Shown: in pieces, positions 1 through 5,816 of the stretch
How positions within the stretch are numbered: the stretch's first letter is position 1
Layout of the letters: the number at the start of each line of letters is the position of its first letter
DNA from: an uncultured Caryophanales bacterium
GTDB taxonomy: Bacteria; Bacillota_I; Bacilli_A; RF39; UBA660
Assembly (NCBI GenBank): GCA_937897245.1
Contig: CALCBO010000034.1
Span: 1 to 6,027 of the forward strand
Length of the DNA: 6,027 bases
Direction: 5' to 3'
Position numbers and translations under genes: made by a program
Notes under the pieces: generated by a model
What the model was told of the DNA's origin: nothing
What the model saw: only the letters and a program-made list of their open reading frames with translations
Database searches by the model: none

Positions 1-1533
1 GTTAATATAAAATTTACTAATGGTAATTGTTATGGTTTAATTGGAGCTAATGGTAGTGGTAAATCTACTTTTTTAAAACTTCTTAGTGGAGAGTTGGAAA
101 CTACTACTGGCGAAATTATTATTTCTAAAGATGAGAGGTTATCTATTTTAAAGCAAGATCATTATCAATTTGATGATAAGAGAGTAATAGATGTTGTGAT
201 TATGGGAAATGATAAGTTATATAAGATAATGGAAGAAAAAGATAAAATGTACCAACAAACTGAGTTTAGTGAAGAAGACGGAATGAAATTAGCTAACTTA
301 GAAGCTGAGTTTATGGAATTAGATGGATGGAATGCAGAACCTGATGCTGCTCAATTATTAAATAATTTAGGAATAAATGAAGAGTATCATTATATGAATA
401 TGGGTGAATTACCAGTAAAACTAAGAGTTAAAGTATTACTGGCTCAAGCATTATTTGGTAATCCTGATATTTTATTATTAGATGAACCTACTAATTCACT
501 CGATTTAGAAGCTATTAGGTGGTTAGAAGAATTTTTAATTAATTTTAATAATACAGTTATTATTGTTTCACATGACCGTCATTTTTTAAATAAAGTGTGT
601 ACACATATTGCTGATATAGATTATTCTAAAATTAAATTATATGTTGGTAATTATGATTTTTGGTATGAATCATCTGAATTATTACAGAAACAGATGCGTG
701 AATCTAATAAGAAGAAAGAGGAAAAAATTAAAGAATTACAAGCATTTATTGCGAGATTCTCAGCAAATGCTAGTAAGAGTAAACAAGCAACTTCAAGGAA
801 GAAGATGTTGGATAAAATACAATTAGATGAAATAATACCATCTAGTAGAAAATATCCTTATATTGATTTTAAAATAGAGAAACCAGCTGGTAAAGAAATA
901 TTAAAAGTAGATAATTTGGTAAAAGAAGTAGATGGTAAGAAAATCTTAAATAAGGTATCATTTACAGTACTTAAGGGTGATAAAATATGTTTTATTGCGA
1001 AAGATGATATGGTAAAAACTACTTTATATAATATTTTAAGTGGAAAAGAAAAATATGATAAAGGTACAATAGAGTGGGGAAAAACTATATCTTATGGTTA
1101 TTTACCACAGGATAATACAGAGTATTTTAATAGTGAAAAGAATATTATGGAATGGATGGGACAATTTTATGATATAAAAGATGAAACTGTATTACGTGGA
1201 TTTTTAGGAAGAATGTTATTTTCTGGAGAAGATGTTTTTAAAAAAGTAAATGTTTTATCTGGTGGAGAAAAAGCTCGTTGTATGTTATCTAAAATGATGT
1301 TAGAAGGACCTAATTTCTTAATCTTAGATGAGCCTACAAATCATTTAGATTTGGAAAGTATTACTTCATTAAATAAAGGACTATGTAATTTCGAAGGAGA
1401 AATATTATTTACTTCTAGAGATTATGAACTTAATAGTACAGTTGCTAATAGAGTTATTGAAATAAAGGATGATGGTTCTATTATAGATAGAAGTATTCCA
1501 TATGAAGAGTATATAGAGAAGATGGATAAATAA
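1..1533 (+). CDS. ykpA: ABC-F family ATPase, YkpA/YbiT-like (5' end outside window)
   Basis: A soluble twin-cassette ATPase of the ABC-F group, whose characterised members act on the ribosome rather than in membrane transport; the job of the YbiT/YkpA branch is poorly defined. The frame is open from base 1 and 510 residues are visible. The first Walker A (GANGSGKST, visible residues 15-23) lies so near the edge that roughly 20 N-terminal residues are missing; the internal TTG at 94 is not the start. Cassette 1: non-canonical signature region (LPVKLRVKVLLAQ, about 137), Walker B LLLDEPTNSLD (about 158-168) and switch SHDR (190-193). A charged linker (about 238-272) contains the family-typical ASKSKQATSRKK. 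Cassette 2: degenerate Walker A AKDDMVKTT (333-341), intact LSGGE (419-423), Walker B LILDEPTNHLD (440-450), and SRDY (472-475) where SHDR/SHD is expected, so the switch histidine is an arginine. There are no membrane segments. The family call is confident; whether cassette 2 hydrolyses ATP is doubtful. Confidence 0.93.
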   Translation, partial: VNIKFTNGNCYGLIGANGSGKSTFLKLLSGELETTTGEIIISKDERLSILKQDHYQFDDKRVIDVVIMGNDKLYKIMEEKDKMYQQTEFSEEDGMKLANLEAEFMELDGWNAEPDAAQLLNNLGINEEYHYMNMGELPVKLRVKVLLAQALFGNPDILLLDEPTNSLDLEAIRWLEEFLINFNNTVIIVSHDRHFLNKVCTHIADIDYSKIKLYVGNYDFWYESSELLQKQMRESNKKKEEKIKELQAFIARFSANASKSKQATSRKKMLDKIQLDEIIPSSRKYPYIDFKIEKPAGKEILKVDNLVKEVDGKKILNKVSFTVLKGDKICFIAKDDMVKTTLYNILSGKEKYDKGTIEWGKTISYGYLPQDNTEYFNSEKNIMEWMGQFYDIKDETVLRGFLGRMLFSGEDVFKKVNVLSGGEKARCMLSKMMLEGPNFLILDEPTNHLDLESITSLNKGLCNFEGEILFTSRDYELNSTVANRVIEIKDDGSIIDRSIPYEEYIEKMDK

Positions 1534-1556
1534 GTCATTTTCTTTTTTCTTTATAT
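1517..1556 (+). terminator. Weak stem-loop with T-tract over the ABC-F stop codon
   Basis: AGAAGATG (1517-1524) pairs with CATTTTCT (1536-1543) with one G-U pair, and the TAA at 1531-1533 lies in the loop. A T-rich run follows (1544-1557) and leads straight into the next promoter's -10. The stem is A/U-rich, so termination is probably partial. The same layout recurs at 2589-2620, which supports it being real. Confidence 0.35.
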
Positions 1557-1566
1557 TTGGTATAAT
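1538..1566 (+). promoter_or_regulatory. Extended -10 promoter for the thioredoxin-like/PH-domain operon
   Basis: A perfect TATAAT (1561-1566) is preceded by TGG (1558-1560), giving an extended -10. The position for a -35 at a 17-base spacer (1538-1543, TTTTCT) is poor, as is common for extended -10 promoters. Predicted transcription start is near 1573, at the ribosome-binding site AGAGGTGG (1573-1580), so the leader would be only about 15 bases. Confidence 0.7.
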
Positions 1567-1587
1567 GTAATTAGAGGTGGAGTAGGG

Positions 1588-2112
1588 ATGAATAAGAATT
1601 CTAAAATATTTTTAGTTATAGGAATTGTTCTTATAATTGGTGTATTAATAATAAGTATATTAGTTTCACCGAATGATGAAGATGGTGAAAAGACTATTTC
1701 TAATGATCCAGATACTATTTTAGATAATGCTAAGAAGGAAAGTAAAAAAGTAAAAGATAGTGAGAAGAAAGATTTTAAGATTATAAGCATAGATGATTAT
1801 TTTGAATTGTTACAAGGAAATGATTCAAGTATTATTTTAATAGGAAGAGATGGTTGTCAATATTGTCAAATTGCTGAACCAATTATACATAAGATAGCTA
1901 AAAAATATGATTTAGATATTAATTATTTAGGTTTAGATGACTTAGAACAAGAAGATTTAGATAGATTGTTAAATTCATCAGATAAGTTATCTGGAGTTGG
2001 TACTCCAGTAATATTAATTGTATCTAATAATGATGTTATTGATAAATATGATGGAATGACAGATACAGCTCATTATGAAGAATTTTTTGAAAAAAATAAC
2101 TTTATTAAATAA
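1588..2112 (+). CDS. Membrane-anchored thioredoxin-like protein
   Basis: The 174-residue protein has a thioredoxin-type redox domain tethered to the outer face of the membrane. Residues 7-27 are one hydrophobic span after a short Lys-containing start (MNKNSK), followed by an acidic/lysine-rich linker (28-62), which suggests cytoplasmic N terminus and outside C terminus. The globular part (about 63-174) contains the active-site pair CQYC (Cys90, Cys93) at the end of a beta strand (SIILIGRDGC) and the cis-proline loop GTPVILI (Pro140) at the right distance. It resembles the short thioredoxin-like proteins often labelled bacteriocin-transport accessory proteins. That label is only a family name, and nothing here suggests a bacteriocin. 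The ATG at 1588 is preceded by AGAGGTGG seven bases upstream and by its own promoter. The PH-domain gene follows after 16 bases, so the two are cotranscribed. The exact thiol-disulfide substrate cannot be read from sequence. Confidence 0.85.
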   Translation: MNKNSKIFLVIGIVLIIGVLIISILVSPNDEDGEKTISNDPDTILDNAKKESKKVKDSEKKDFKIISIDDYFELLQGNDSSIILIGRDGCQYCQIAEPIIHKIAKKYDLDINYLGLDDLEQEDLDRLLNSSDKLSGVGTPVILIVSNNDVIDKYDGMTDTAHYEEFFEKNNFIK

Positions 2113-2128
2113 TATTGAGGAGGGGAAT

Positions 2129-2602
2129 ATGGCTTCTGTTTATAAAAAGGTATTAGAATTTAAGAAAAAATATCCTATGACAATAGGATGGAGATTAAAA
2201 GAAAATTCTGAAATAGTGCAAAAACATATTAATCCAGATGAAAAATTAATATATGCTTTTGCAGCTCAAAAAAATGATAGTCCTTTTAATATCTTTTCAA
2301 CTGCAGTAGTTGCACTTACTAGTAAAAGAATATTAATAGGTAGAAAAAGAGTTGTGGTTGGTTATTTTTTAAACTCAATTACACCTGATATGTTTAATGA
2401 TTTAAAGATTACTGGTGGGATTATTTGGGGAAAAGTGTTTTTAGATACTGTTAAAGAATTTGTAGTATTAACAAATATAAGTAATGATGCTTTAGCTGAA
2501 ATAGAAACGGAAATATCTTCATATATGTTAGAAGAAAAGAAAAAGTATGTTGATAAAACTGATAGTGATGATGGTGTTGAAAATGTAGAAGAGGAAGACT
2601 AG
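2129..2602 (+). CDS. Bacterial PH-domain protein (YokE-like)
   Basis: A 157-residue protein with no signal peptide or membrane span, so likely cytoplasmic or peripheral to the membrane. After a helical start (1-40), residues about 45-130 match the Firmicutes bacterial PH-like family I recognise from motifs such as VVALTSKRILIGRKR, SITPDMFNDL and IIWGKVFLDTVKEF. The last approximately 20 residues are an acidic tail (DKTDSDDGVENVEEED). Bacterial PH-like domains of this kind have no single established function; binding to a membrane or a protein partner is inference. Start choice: the same frame extends upstream to an ATG at 2075 inside the thioredoxin-like gene, but that codon has no ribosome-binding site. 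The ATG at 2129 follows a very strong GAGGAGGGG (2117-2125), so 2129 is used. The gene follows the previous stop by 16 bases with no promoter between. Confidence 0.85.
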   Translation: MASVYKKVLEFKKKYPMTIGWRLKENSEIVQKHINPDEKLIYAFAAQKNDSPFNIFSTAVVALTSKRILIGRKRVVVGYFLNSITPDMFNDLKITGGIIWGKVFLDTVKEFVVLTNISNDALAEIETEISSYMLEEKKKYVDKTDSDDGVENVEEED

Positions 2603-2620
2603 TTTTTCCTCTTTGTTTTT
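2589..2620 (+). terminator. Stem-loop terminator across the PH-domain gene stop codon
   Basis: AAGAGGAA (2589-2596) pairs perfectly with TTCCTCTT (2606-2613), extendable inward by a G-T and an A-T pair, and the T-rich CTTTGTTTTT run follows. The stop TAG (2600-2602) lies in the hairpin. The T-tract runs into the -10 of the next promoter. Confidence 0.6.
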
Positions 2621-2628
2621 GTTATAAT
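2620..2628 (+). promoter_or_regulatory. Extended -10 promoter for the 402-residue membrane protein
   Basis: TGTTATAAT is an extended -10 with a perfect TATAAT at 2623-2628. No -35 is recognisable, because that position is occupied by the preceding terminator stem. Predicted start is near 2635, about 16 bases before the ATG at 2651, with AGGTG (2641-2645) as ribosome-binding site. Confidence 0.65.
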
Positions 2629-2650
2629 AAGTGAGAAATAAGGTGATGTG

Positions 2651-3859
2651 ATGAATAAGAAAATTAAGATTATTCTTATAGGTGTTTTAATAATTATAAT
2701 ACTTATTCAGGTTAGAAAGATGTTTATTACTGAGTATCAAATAGGGTATAGTATTAATAATTATTTAGTAAAAGAAAAGTATTATAAAAAGAAATATGAT
2801 TATTATGATTTTGTTATTTCTAATAAAAAGAATAATTATTTGTTTACTATTTCTTATAATTTTCACAAGAATAAGCGTATTATAAAAGAAATTAGGACAT
2901 TTAAGAGTAATCAGTTGGTTTGTATTTTACCTTTATATAAGAAAAAAATAGATAATAATATGATTTATTGTAATTATAAGGGAGAAATTGTTTCAACAAG
3001 TTATTTAGAAGAAAGTAATAATAAAAATTATCAGAAAATAAAAAAGGAAATAAAGAAATATGATGTATTATTACCAACAAGTGATGATTATAATGAAGAG
3101 TATAAAAAAGTTGACATTTATAAAAGAAATTTACTTAATAATCATGTTTATTATATATGGGATTATAAAGGATTAATAGTAATAGATTCTGCTACTAATA
3201 AATATCATAAAATACTTGAAGAAGATTTGTATGATAATGTTATAGCTACAACAGTTAATCATTATTATGTTTTATTTTTAAATAATTCCGTTAGGGGAAT
3301 TGATAGTATTTATTATTATGATTATAAGAAGAATAAAGTAAGAGTAATGAAAATTAAAAGATTATTATCATCAGACATTTATATTAATGGAGTAGTAGAT
3401 AATTTAATATATGTTACTGATAAGAGAAATAAAAAAGAATATTCAATAGATATAAAAAAAGAAAAAATAAAAGAAGTTGATGCGGAGCAGACTAAGTATA
3501 TAGTTTATAAAAATGGTGAAGTTAGTAATTTATCTAAAAGTGATTTTTTAATGAATGAACAGTATTTTAGTGGTTTTAGTACGATTTCTGGAAGAGAAGT
3601 ATGGGAAACTGGAAATGTATTTTACTATCAAGTTGGTGATTGCATATATAGAGTTTATAAGAGTAAGAAAAATAAGCCCATTCTATTATTAAAGCTTGAT
3701 AATATTGATGCTTGGGAAGTTAAAGAAGGGGAGATTATTTTATTAAAGGATGATACATTATATTCTTATACTGATAGTGTTGGATTACGGAAGATTATTA
3801 AGACTAATGAGTTGAAATATAACTATCAAAATATTTATCAAATTGGAATATTTAATTAA
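2651..3859 (+). CDS. Unrecognised membrane-anchored protein, beta-rich outer domain
   Basis: I do not recognise this 402-residue protein. Residues 6-20 (KIILIGVLIIIILIQ) form one hydrophobic span after MNKK, giving an uncleaved anchor with the bulk probably outside the cell; no lipobox is seen. The rest is very rich in Tyr, Lys, Ile and Asn. From about 163 on it shows repeated short strand-turn-strand units, for example HVYYIWDYKGLIVIDS, SIYYYDYKKNKVRVMKI, NLIYVTDKRNKKEYSIDI and FYYQVGDCIYRVYK. The pattern resembles propeller-type blades, which is inference only. Cysteines at 91 and 107 could form a disulfide outside the cell, which would fit the thioredoxin-like protein two genes upstream; a third is at 331. 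An in-frame GTG lies one codon upstream (2648), but the ATG at 2651 is better spaced from AGGTG. It has its own promoter and no clear terminator; the tRNA promoter begins within 15 bases of its stop. Confidence 0.75.
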   Translation: MNKKIKIILIGVLIIIILIQVRKMFITEYQIGYSINNYLVKEKYYKKKYDYYDFVISNKKNNYLFTISYNFHKNKRIIKEIRTFKSNQLVCILPLYKKKIDNNMIYCNYKGEIVSTSYLEESNNKNYQKIKKEIKKYDVLLPTSDDYNEEYKKVDIYKRNLLNNHVYYIWDYKGLIVIDSATNKYHKILEEDLYDNVIATTVNHYYVLFLNNSVRGIDSIYYYDYKKNKVRVMKIKRLLSSDIYINGVVDNLIYVTDKRNKKEYSIDIKKEKIKEVDAEQTKYIVYKNGEVSNLSKSDFLMNEQYFSGFSTISGREVWETGNVFYYQVGDCIYRVYKSKKNKPILLLKLDNIDAWEVKEGEIILLKDDTLYSYTDSVGLRKIIKTNELKYNYQNIYQIGIFN

Positions 3860-3873
3860 AATGAAAAAAATAA

Positions 3874-3902
3874 TTGAAAAAGTAAAAAAACTTTGTTATA
3901 AT
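3874..3902 (+). promoter_or_regulatory. Promoter of the tRNA-Cys/tRNA-Gly operon
   Basis: TTGAAA (3874-3879), a 17-base spacer, then TATAAT (3897-3902) with the extended element TG at 3894-3895. This is the only promoter in the window with good -35, spacer and -10 together, as expected for stable RNA. Predicted start is near 3909, about 6 bases before the mature tRNA-Cys end. Confidence 0.85.
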
Positions 3903-3914
3903 TGTAAATGCGAT

Positions 3915-3988
3915 GGGGCTTTAGCCAAGTGGTAAGGCGTGGGTCTGCAACACCCTGATCACCGGTTCAAATCCGGTAGGCCCCTCCA
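3915..3988 (+). tRNA. tRNA-Cys (anticodon GCA)
   Basis: A 74-base cloverleaf with encoded CCA (3986-3988). The acceptor GGGGCTT pairs with AGGCCCC (one G-U), the D arm is GCC/GGC, the anticodon loop CTGCAAC gives GCA (3947-3949), the T arm ACCGG/CCGGT carries TTCAAAT, and the discriminator base is T. The anticodon stem has a T-T mismatch at its outer pair (3940/3956), a minor oddity. Confidence 0.95.
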
Positions 3989-3997
3989 TTTTTTTAT

Positions 3998-4071
3998 GCG
4001 GATGTAGTTTAGTGGTAGAACTTCAGCCTTCCAAGCTGATCGTGTGGGTTCGATTCCCATCATCCGCTCCA
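3998..4071 (+). tRNA. tRNA-Gly (anticodon TCC)
   Basis: A 74-base cloverleaf with encoded CCA (4069-4071). The acceptor GCGGATG pairs fully with CATCCGC, the anticodon stem TCAGC/GCTGA encloses CTTCCAA giving TCC, the T loop is TTCGATT, and the discriminator is T as usual for bacterial glycine tRNA. Only nine bases (mostly T) separate it from tRNA-Cys, so both come from one transcript. Confidence 0.95.
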
Positions 4072-4075
4072 TACT

Positions 4076-4100
4076 AGGCATACAAGAAGGATGAATGCCT
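4076..4100 (+). other. Hairpin between tRNA-Gly and its terminator
   Basis: AGGCAT (4076-4081) and ATGCCT (4095-4100) form a 6-bp stem with a 13-base loop in the tRNA 3' trailer. It may help 3' processing or be incidental. No T-tract follows it directly. Confidence 0.35.
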
Positions 4101-4102
4101 CA

Positions 4103-4129
4103 AAAAAGCCCGATTTAATCGGGCTTTTT
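4103..4129 (+). terminator. Strong intrinsic terminator of the tRNA operon
   Basis: GCCCGA (4108-4113) pairs with TCGGGC (4119-4124) around the loop TTTAA. The flanking A-run (4103-4107) and T-run (4125-4129) extend the stem, so it could act in both directions. It marks the end of the host-like gene series; what follows has mobile-element character. Confidence 0.92.
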
Positions 4130-4237
4130 GCTATCTAAAATACTAAATTTACGAGTATCTATCTATAGATGAAAAAACGGCATTATAAACAGTTTTGCGA
4201 TATTGAATCTTGCATTTAAAATTTAATACTTTTTATT

Positions 4238-4270
4238 GACACATTAGAAGGAATTCTTGTGTCTTTTATT
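4238..4270 (+). terminator. Hairpin with GGAA tetraloop and T-tract
   Basis: GACACA (4238-4243) pairs with TGTGTC (4258-4263), and the inner AGAA (4246-4249)/TTCT (4254-4257) closes a GGAA loop with a two-base bulge (4244-4245). TTTTATTT follows. It could be a terminator of transcription from the left or the first element of a leader attenuator, since a second terminator hairpin starts within ten bases. Confidence 0.5.
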
Positions 4271-4271
4271 T

Positions 4272-4313
4272 AGCCAATCGTTAGAAAATTAACGGTTGGC
4301 TTTTCTATTTTAA
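4272..4313 (+). terminator. Intrinsic terminator or attenuator hairpin before the small ORFs
   Basis: AGCCAATCGTTA (4272-4283) pairs with TAACGGTTGGCT (4290-4301) with one G-U pair, enclosing a six-base loop GAAAAT and followed by TTTTCTATTTT. It is a strong rho-independent terminator by shape. Lying about 30 bases before a possible leader ORF, it may control the genes downstream rather than end genes upstream, as no gene ends nearby on the left. Confidence 0.7.
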
Positions 4314-4333
4314 AACGAAAGGATATAACGAGT

Positions 4334-4402
4334 ATGAAAACTAAAATCAGAAGTCCTACAAATAATTTGACTTTTATCATTAGTAAGCATAGACAATACT
4401 AA
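4334..4402 (+). CDS. Possible 22-residue leader peptide
   Basis: An ATG-to-TAA reading frame encodes MKTKIRSPTNNLTFIISKHR plus two residues, preceded by AAAGGA (4318-4323) about ten bases upstream. It ends 17 bases before the DUF3789-like start. The composition is ordinary and basic, with no run of one amino acid that would point to a classical attenuator. Its position after two terminator-like hairpins suggests a leader peptide of an integrative element, but it could equally be chance. No homologue is recognised. Confidence 0.3.
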   Translation: MKTKIRSPTNNLTFIISKHRQY

Positions 4403-4419
4403 TATTAGGAGAAAACTTA

Positions 4420-4581
4420 ATGATTGGATTCATAATCGGTCTATTTGTTGGTTGCTTTATATGTGTAACAGTAATGGCACTTATGAATGCATCTTCAAAA
4501 GCAGATGAACAGCTTGAAAATTACAATAATAACAGGCTCTATGTCAATAGTTGGGGTAAACCCATAAAACAAAAGTATTAA
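4420..4581 (+). CDS. DUF3789-like small membrane protein, 3' end replaced by the IS
   Basis: The 53-residue reading frame starts at an ATG eight bases after AGGAG (4407-4411). Residues 1-23 form one glycine-spaced hydrophobic span (MIGFIIGLFVGCFICVTVMA), then a polar tail with ADEQLENYNNN. The span closely resembles DUF3789, a family of very short single-span proteins commonly encoded in Tn916/Tn1549-type conjugative elements of Firmicutes; their function is unknown. The ISL3 element starts at 4535, so residues from about 39 (RLYVNSWGKPIKQKY) are read from the IS inverted repeat and interior rather than the original gene. The conserved membrane part is intact, so a chimeric but possibly functional product may be made. 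Transcription from the left would end at the terminator 4586-4618. Family assignment is by eye from a short span and is moderately sure. Confidence 0.6.
   Translation: MIGFIIGLFVGCFICVTVMALMNASSKADEQLENYNNNRLYVNSWGKPIKQKY
4535..4559 (+). repeat. Left terminal inverted repeat of the ISL3 element
   Basis: It begins GGCTCTAT and ends GTTGGGGTAA (4550-4559), matching the right repeat at 20 of 25 positions: two perfectly conserved blocks of 8 and 10 bases separated by seven mostly variable bases. The two-block form suggests an outer cleavage block and an inner transposase-binding block. Confidence 0.85.
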
Positions 4582-4585
4582 ATGT

Positions 4586-4618
4586 ACAAGCGATAGCATC
4601 AAGCTGTCGCTTGTTTTT
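4586..4618 (+). terminator. Terminator at the left end inside the IS
   Basis: ACAAGCGATAGC (4586-4597) pairs with GCTGTCGCTTGT (4603-4614) with one G-U pair around the loop ATCAA, followed by TTTTT on the + strand. The loop holds part of the transposase stop codon (TGA on the - strand, 4599-4601). Acting on + strand transcription, it would stop transcripts from the DUF3789-like gene running antisense into the transposase. It could also end the transposase transcript, though the T-tract on that side is weaker. Confidence 0.75.
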
Positions 4619-5816
4619 CTGTATTTGGTTTATTTTTATGAGAAAACATATGAAGTATACGATTACGAAAACGGTTAAAATTCCGGAAACCATAAGCGTT
4701 ACGTTTAAGCACCTTAATTTTGTTGTTACACCCTTCTGTGAATCCGTTAGTGATAGGCGTTAAGAATGAATTTAGAATGCCTGTCAGCCAGTTGAGCATC
4801 GTTTTAGCACACTTTTCGAATTGAGGAATACCACAATCGATAGCTGAATCAATCCATTCCGACATAGCTTTTCTGGCTTCTGCACGGTTGTTGCAATCAA
4901 GAATTTTAAGAAAATCTTCTTTGTAAAAGTGGGCAATAGATAGTGCAGGTGAAGCATAAAGCATAATGTTTGCTTGTTGCTTTTGTTCATCAGTCAATTC
5001 ATCAAATCTTTTTAATAAAACTTTACGAGACCTTTTGAAATATCTCCTATGAGTTTTACTAAACTTTTTCTGTTCTTCTTTTCGGACATTTTCAAAAGCC
5101 CACATTACCTGTCTAACCCAATGATATTTATCAACTATGTGAGTTGAATTTTTAAACCACGTTTTTGAGATTTTAGCAAAAGTTTTCCACATATCACTTA
5201 CAAAGTAATTAACCCTGTTTCGCTCGGATTTATCGAAGCTATTGAAATATTTAGTTAGATAGCTTTCTGTACGTTTCGGAAGAATATCTATCACAACTTT
5301 GTTAACAGGGTCTGTTAGTATGCATTGGTACTTCTGTTCATTTGTATTCCCTTTGAACTCATCAATAGACAATGCTGTTGGCAATTTCTTTGGTGCATAC
5401 GAAACTAAATCAAACACTCTGATTACTGTTTGTACTGATAAATTGATTTCTCTGGCTACGTTTGTAAAAGATGTTTCAGTTCTTAATTTGTCGATAATAT
5501 ATGCACATAATCTGTTAGTCATTCTGTGATATCTAGGTAAGAAAGCGTTCTTTTCAGCAAATCTTTTACCACAACTGCAACGATATCTGCGTTTTTTTAA
5601 GTGTATCAATATTCTTTTACCAAAAGCAGGGATATCTTTAATCACTTGTACACGATAATCGTGTATCTTATCTGTATTTGCTGAACATTGTGGGCAACGA
5701 TGTTTCTTTCTTTTAAGATGACAGTATATATTTATTGTATTATCAATTTCTTCTATGTTTTCGATTTTAAGGTCTTGCAATCCTATGAGTTTTTCTGTAA
5801 AATAACTGTAGAGCAT
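4599..5816 (-). CDS. ISL3-family transposase
   Basis: The 405-residue DDE-type transposase moves the surrounding IS by cutting at its inverted repeats. Domains in order: an N-terminal zinc-binding domain with Cys41 and Cys44 (CPQC) and Cys80/Cys82 (CSC) as metal ligands; a helix-turn-helix region (about 95-135, SFTNVAREINLSVQTVIRVF); and the ISL3 catalytic domain. The likely acidic triad is Asp152 (LSIDEFKG), Asp208 (VSDMWKTF) and Glu361 (NGFTEGCNNKIK). The family's C-terminal KRNAYGFRNFNRFRNRI is also present. Length matches full-size family members and no frameshift or stop is seen, so it looks active. The start ATG (5816-5814) is preceded by AAGGAG (5830-5825) at eight bases. A 15-base inverted repeat overlaps the start codon and could mask it. 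I could not place a convincing promoter. Codon use is less A/T-biased than in the genes at 1-3859. Confidence 0.96.
   Translation of the reverse strand: MLYSYFTEKLIGLQDLKIENIEEIDNTINIYCHLKRKKHRCPQCSANTDKIHDYRVQVIKDIPAFGKRILIHLKKRRYRCSCGKRFAEKNAFLPRYHRMTNRLCAYIIDKLRTETSFTNVAREINLSVQTVIRVFDLVSYAPKKLPTALSIDEFKGNTNEQKYQCILTDPVNKVVIDILPKRTESYLTKYFNSFDKSERNRVNYFVSDMWKTFAKISKTWFKNSTHIVDKYHWVRQVMWAFENVRKEEQKKFSKTHRRYFKRSRKVLLKRFDELTDEQKQQANIMLYASPALSIAHFYKEDFLKILDCNNRAEARKAMSEWIDSAIDCGIPQFEKCAKTMLNWLTGILNSFLTPITNGFTEGCNNKIKVLKRNAYGFRNFNRFRNRILHMFSHKNKPNTEKQATA

Noticed and set aside
641..826. 61-codon + strand ORF inside the ABC-F gene
   Set aside because: Out-of-frame shadow of a confidently recognised gene, with no family resemblance.
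1551..1790. 79-codon - strand hydrophobic ORF opposite the thioredoxin-like gene start
   Set aside because: It is the antisense of the membrane span and linker of a real gene; its hydrophobicity is a by-product of AT-rich coding sequence.
2075..2128. Upstream ATG extending the PH-domain gene by 18 residues
   Set aside because: No ribosome-binding site at 2075 and it overlaps the previous gene; the 2129 start has a strong GAGGAGGGG.
4169..4219. 16-codon ORF (MKKRHYKQFCDIESCI) after the tRNA terminator
   Set aside because: No ribosome-binding site and too short to support; the sequence around it shows nothing else recognisable.
4236..4264. Consensus TTGACA at 4236-4241 as a promoter -35
   Set aside because: No -10-like hexamer lies at 16-18 bases; the bases belong to the hairpin stem 4238-4263.
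4784..4990. 68-codon - strand ORF within the transposase
   Set aside because: Different-frame shadow of the transposase.
5299..5529. 76-codon + strand ORF antisense to the transposase
   Set aside because: Antisense shadow of a conserved coding region with no ribosome-binding site seen.
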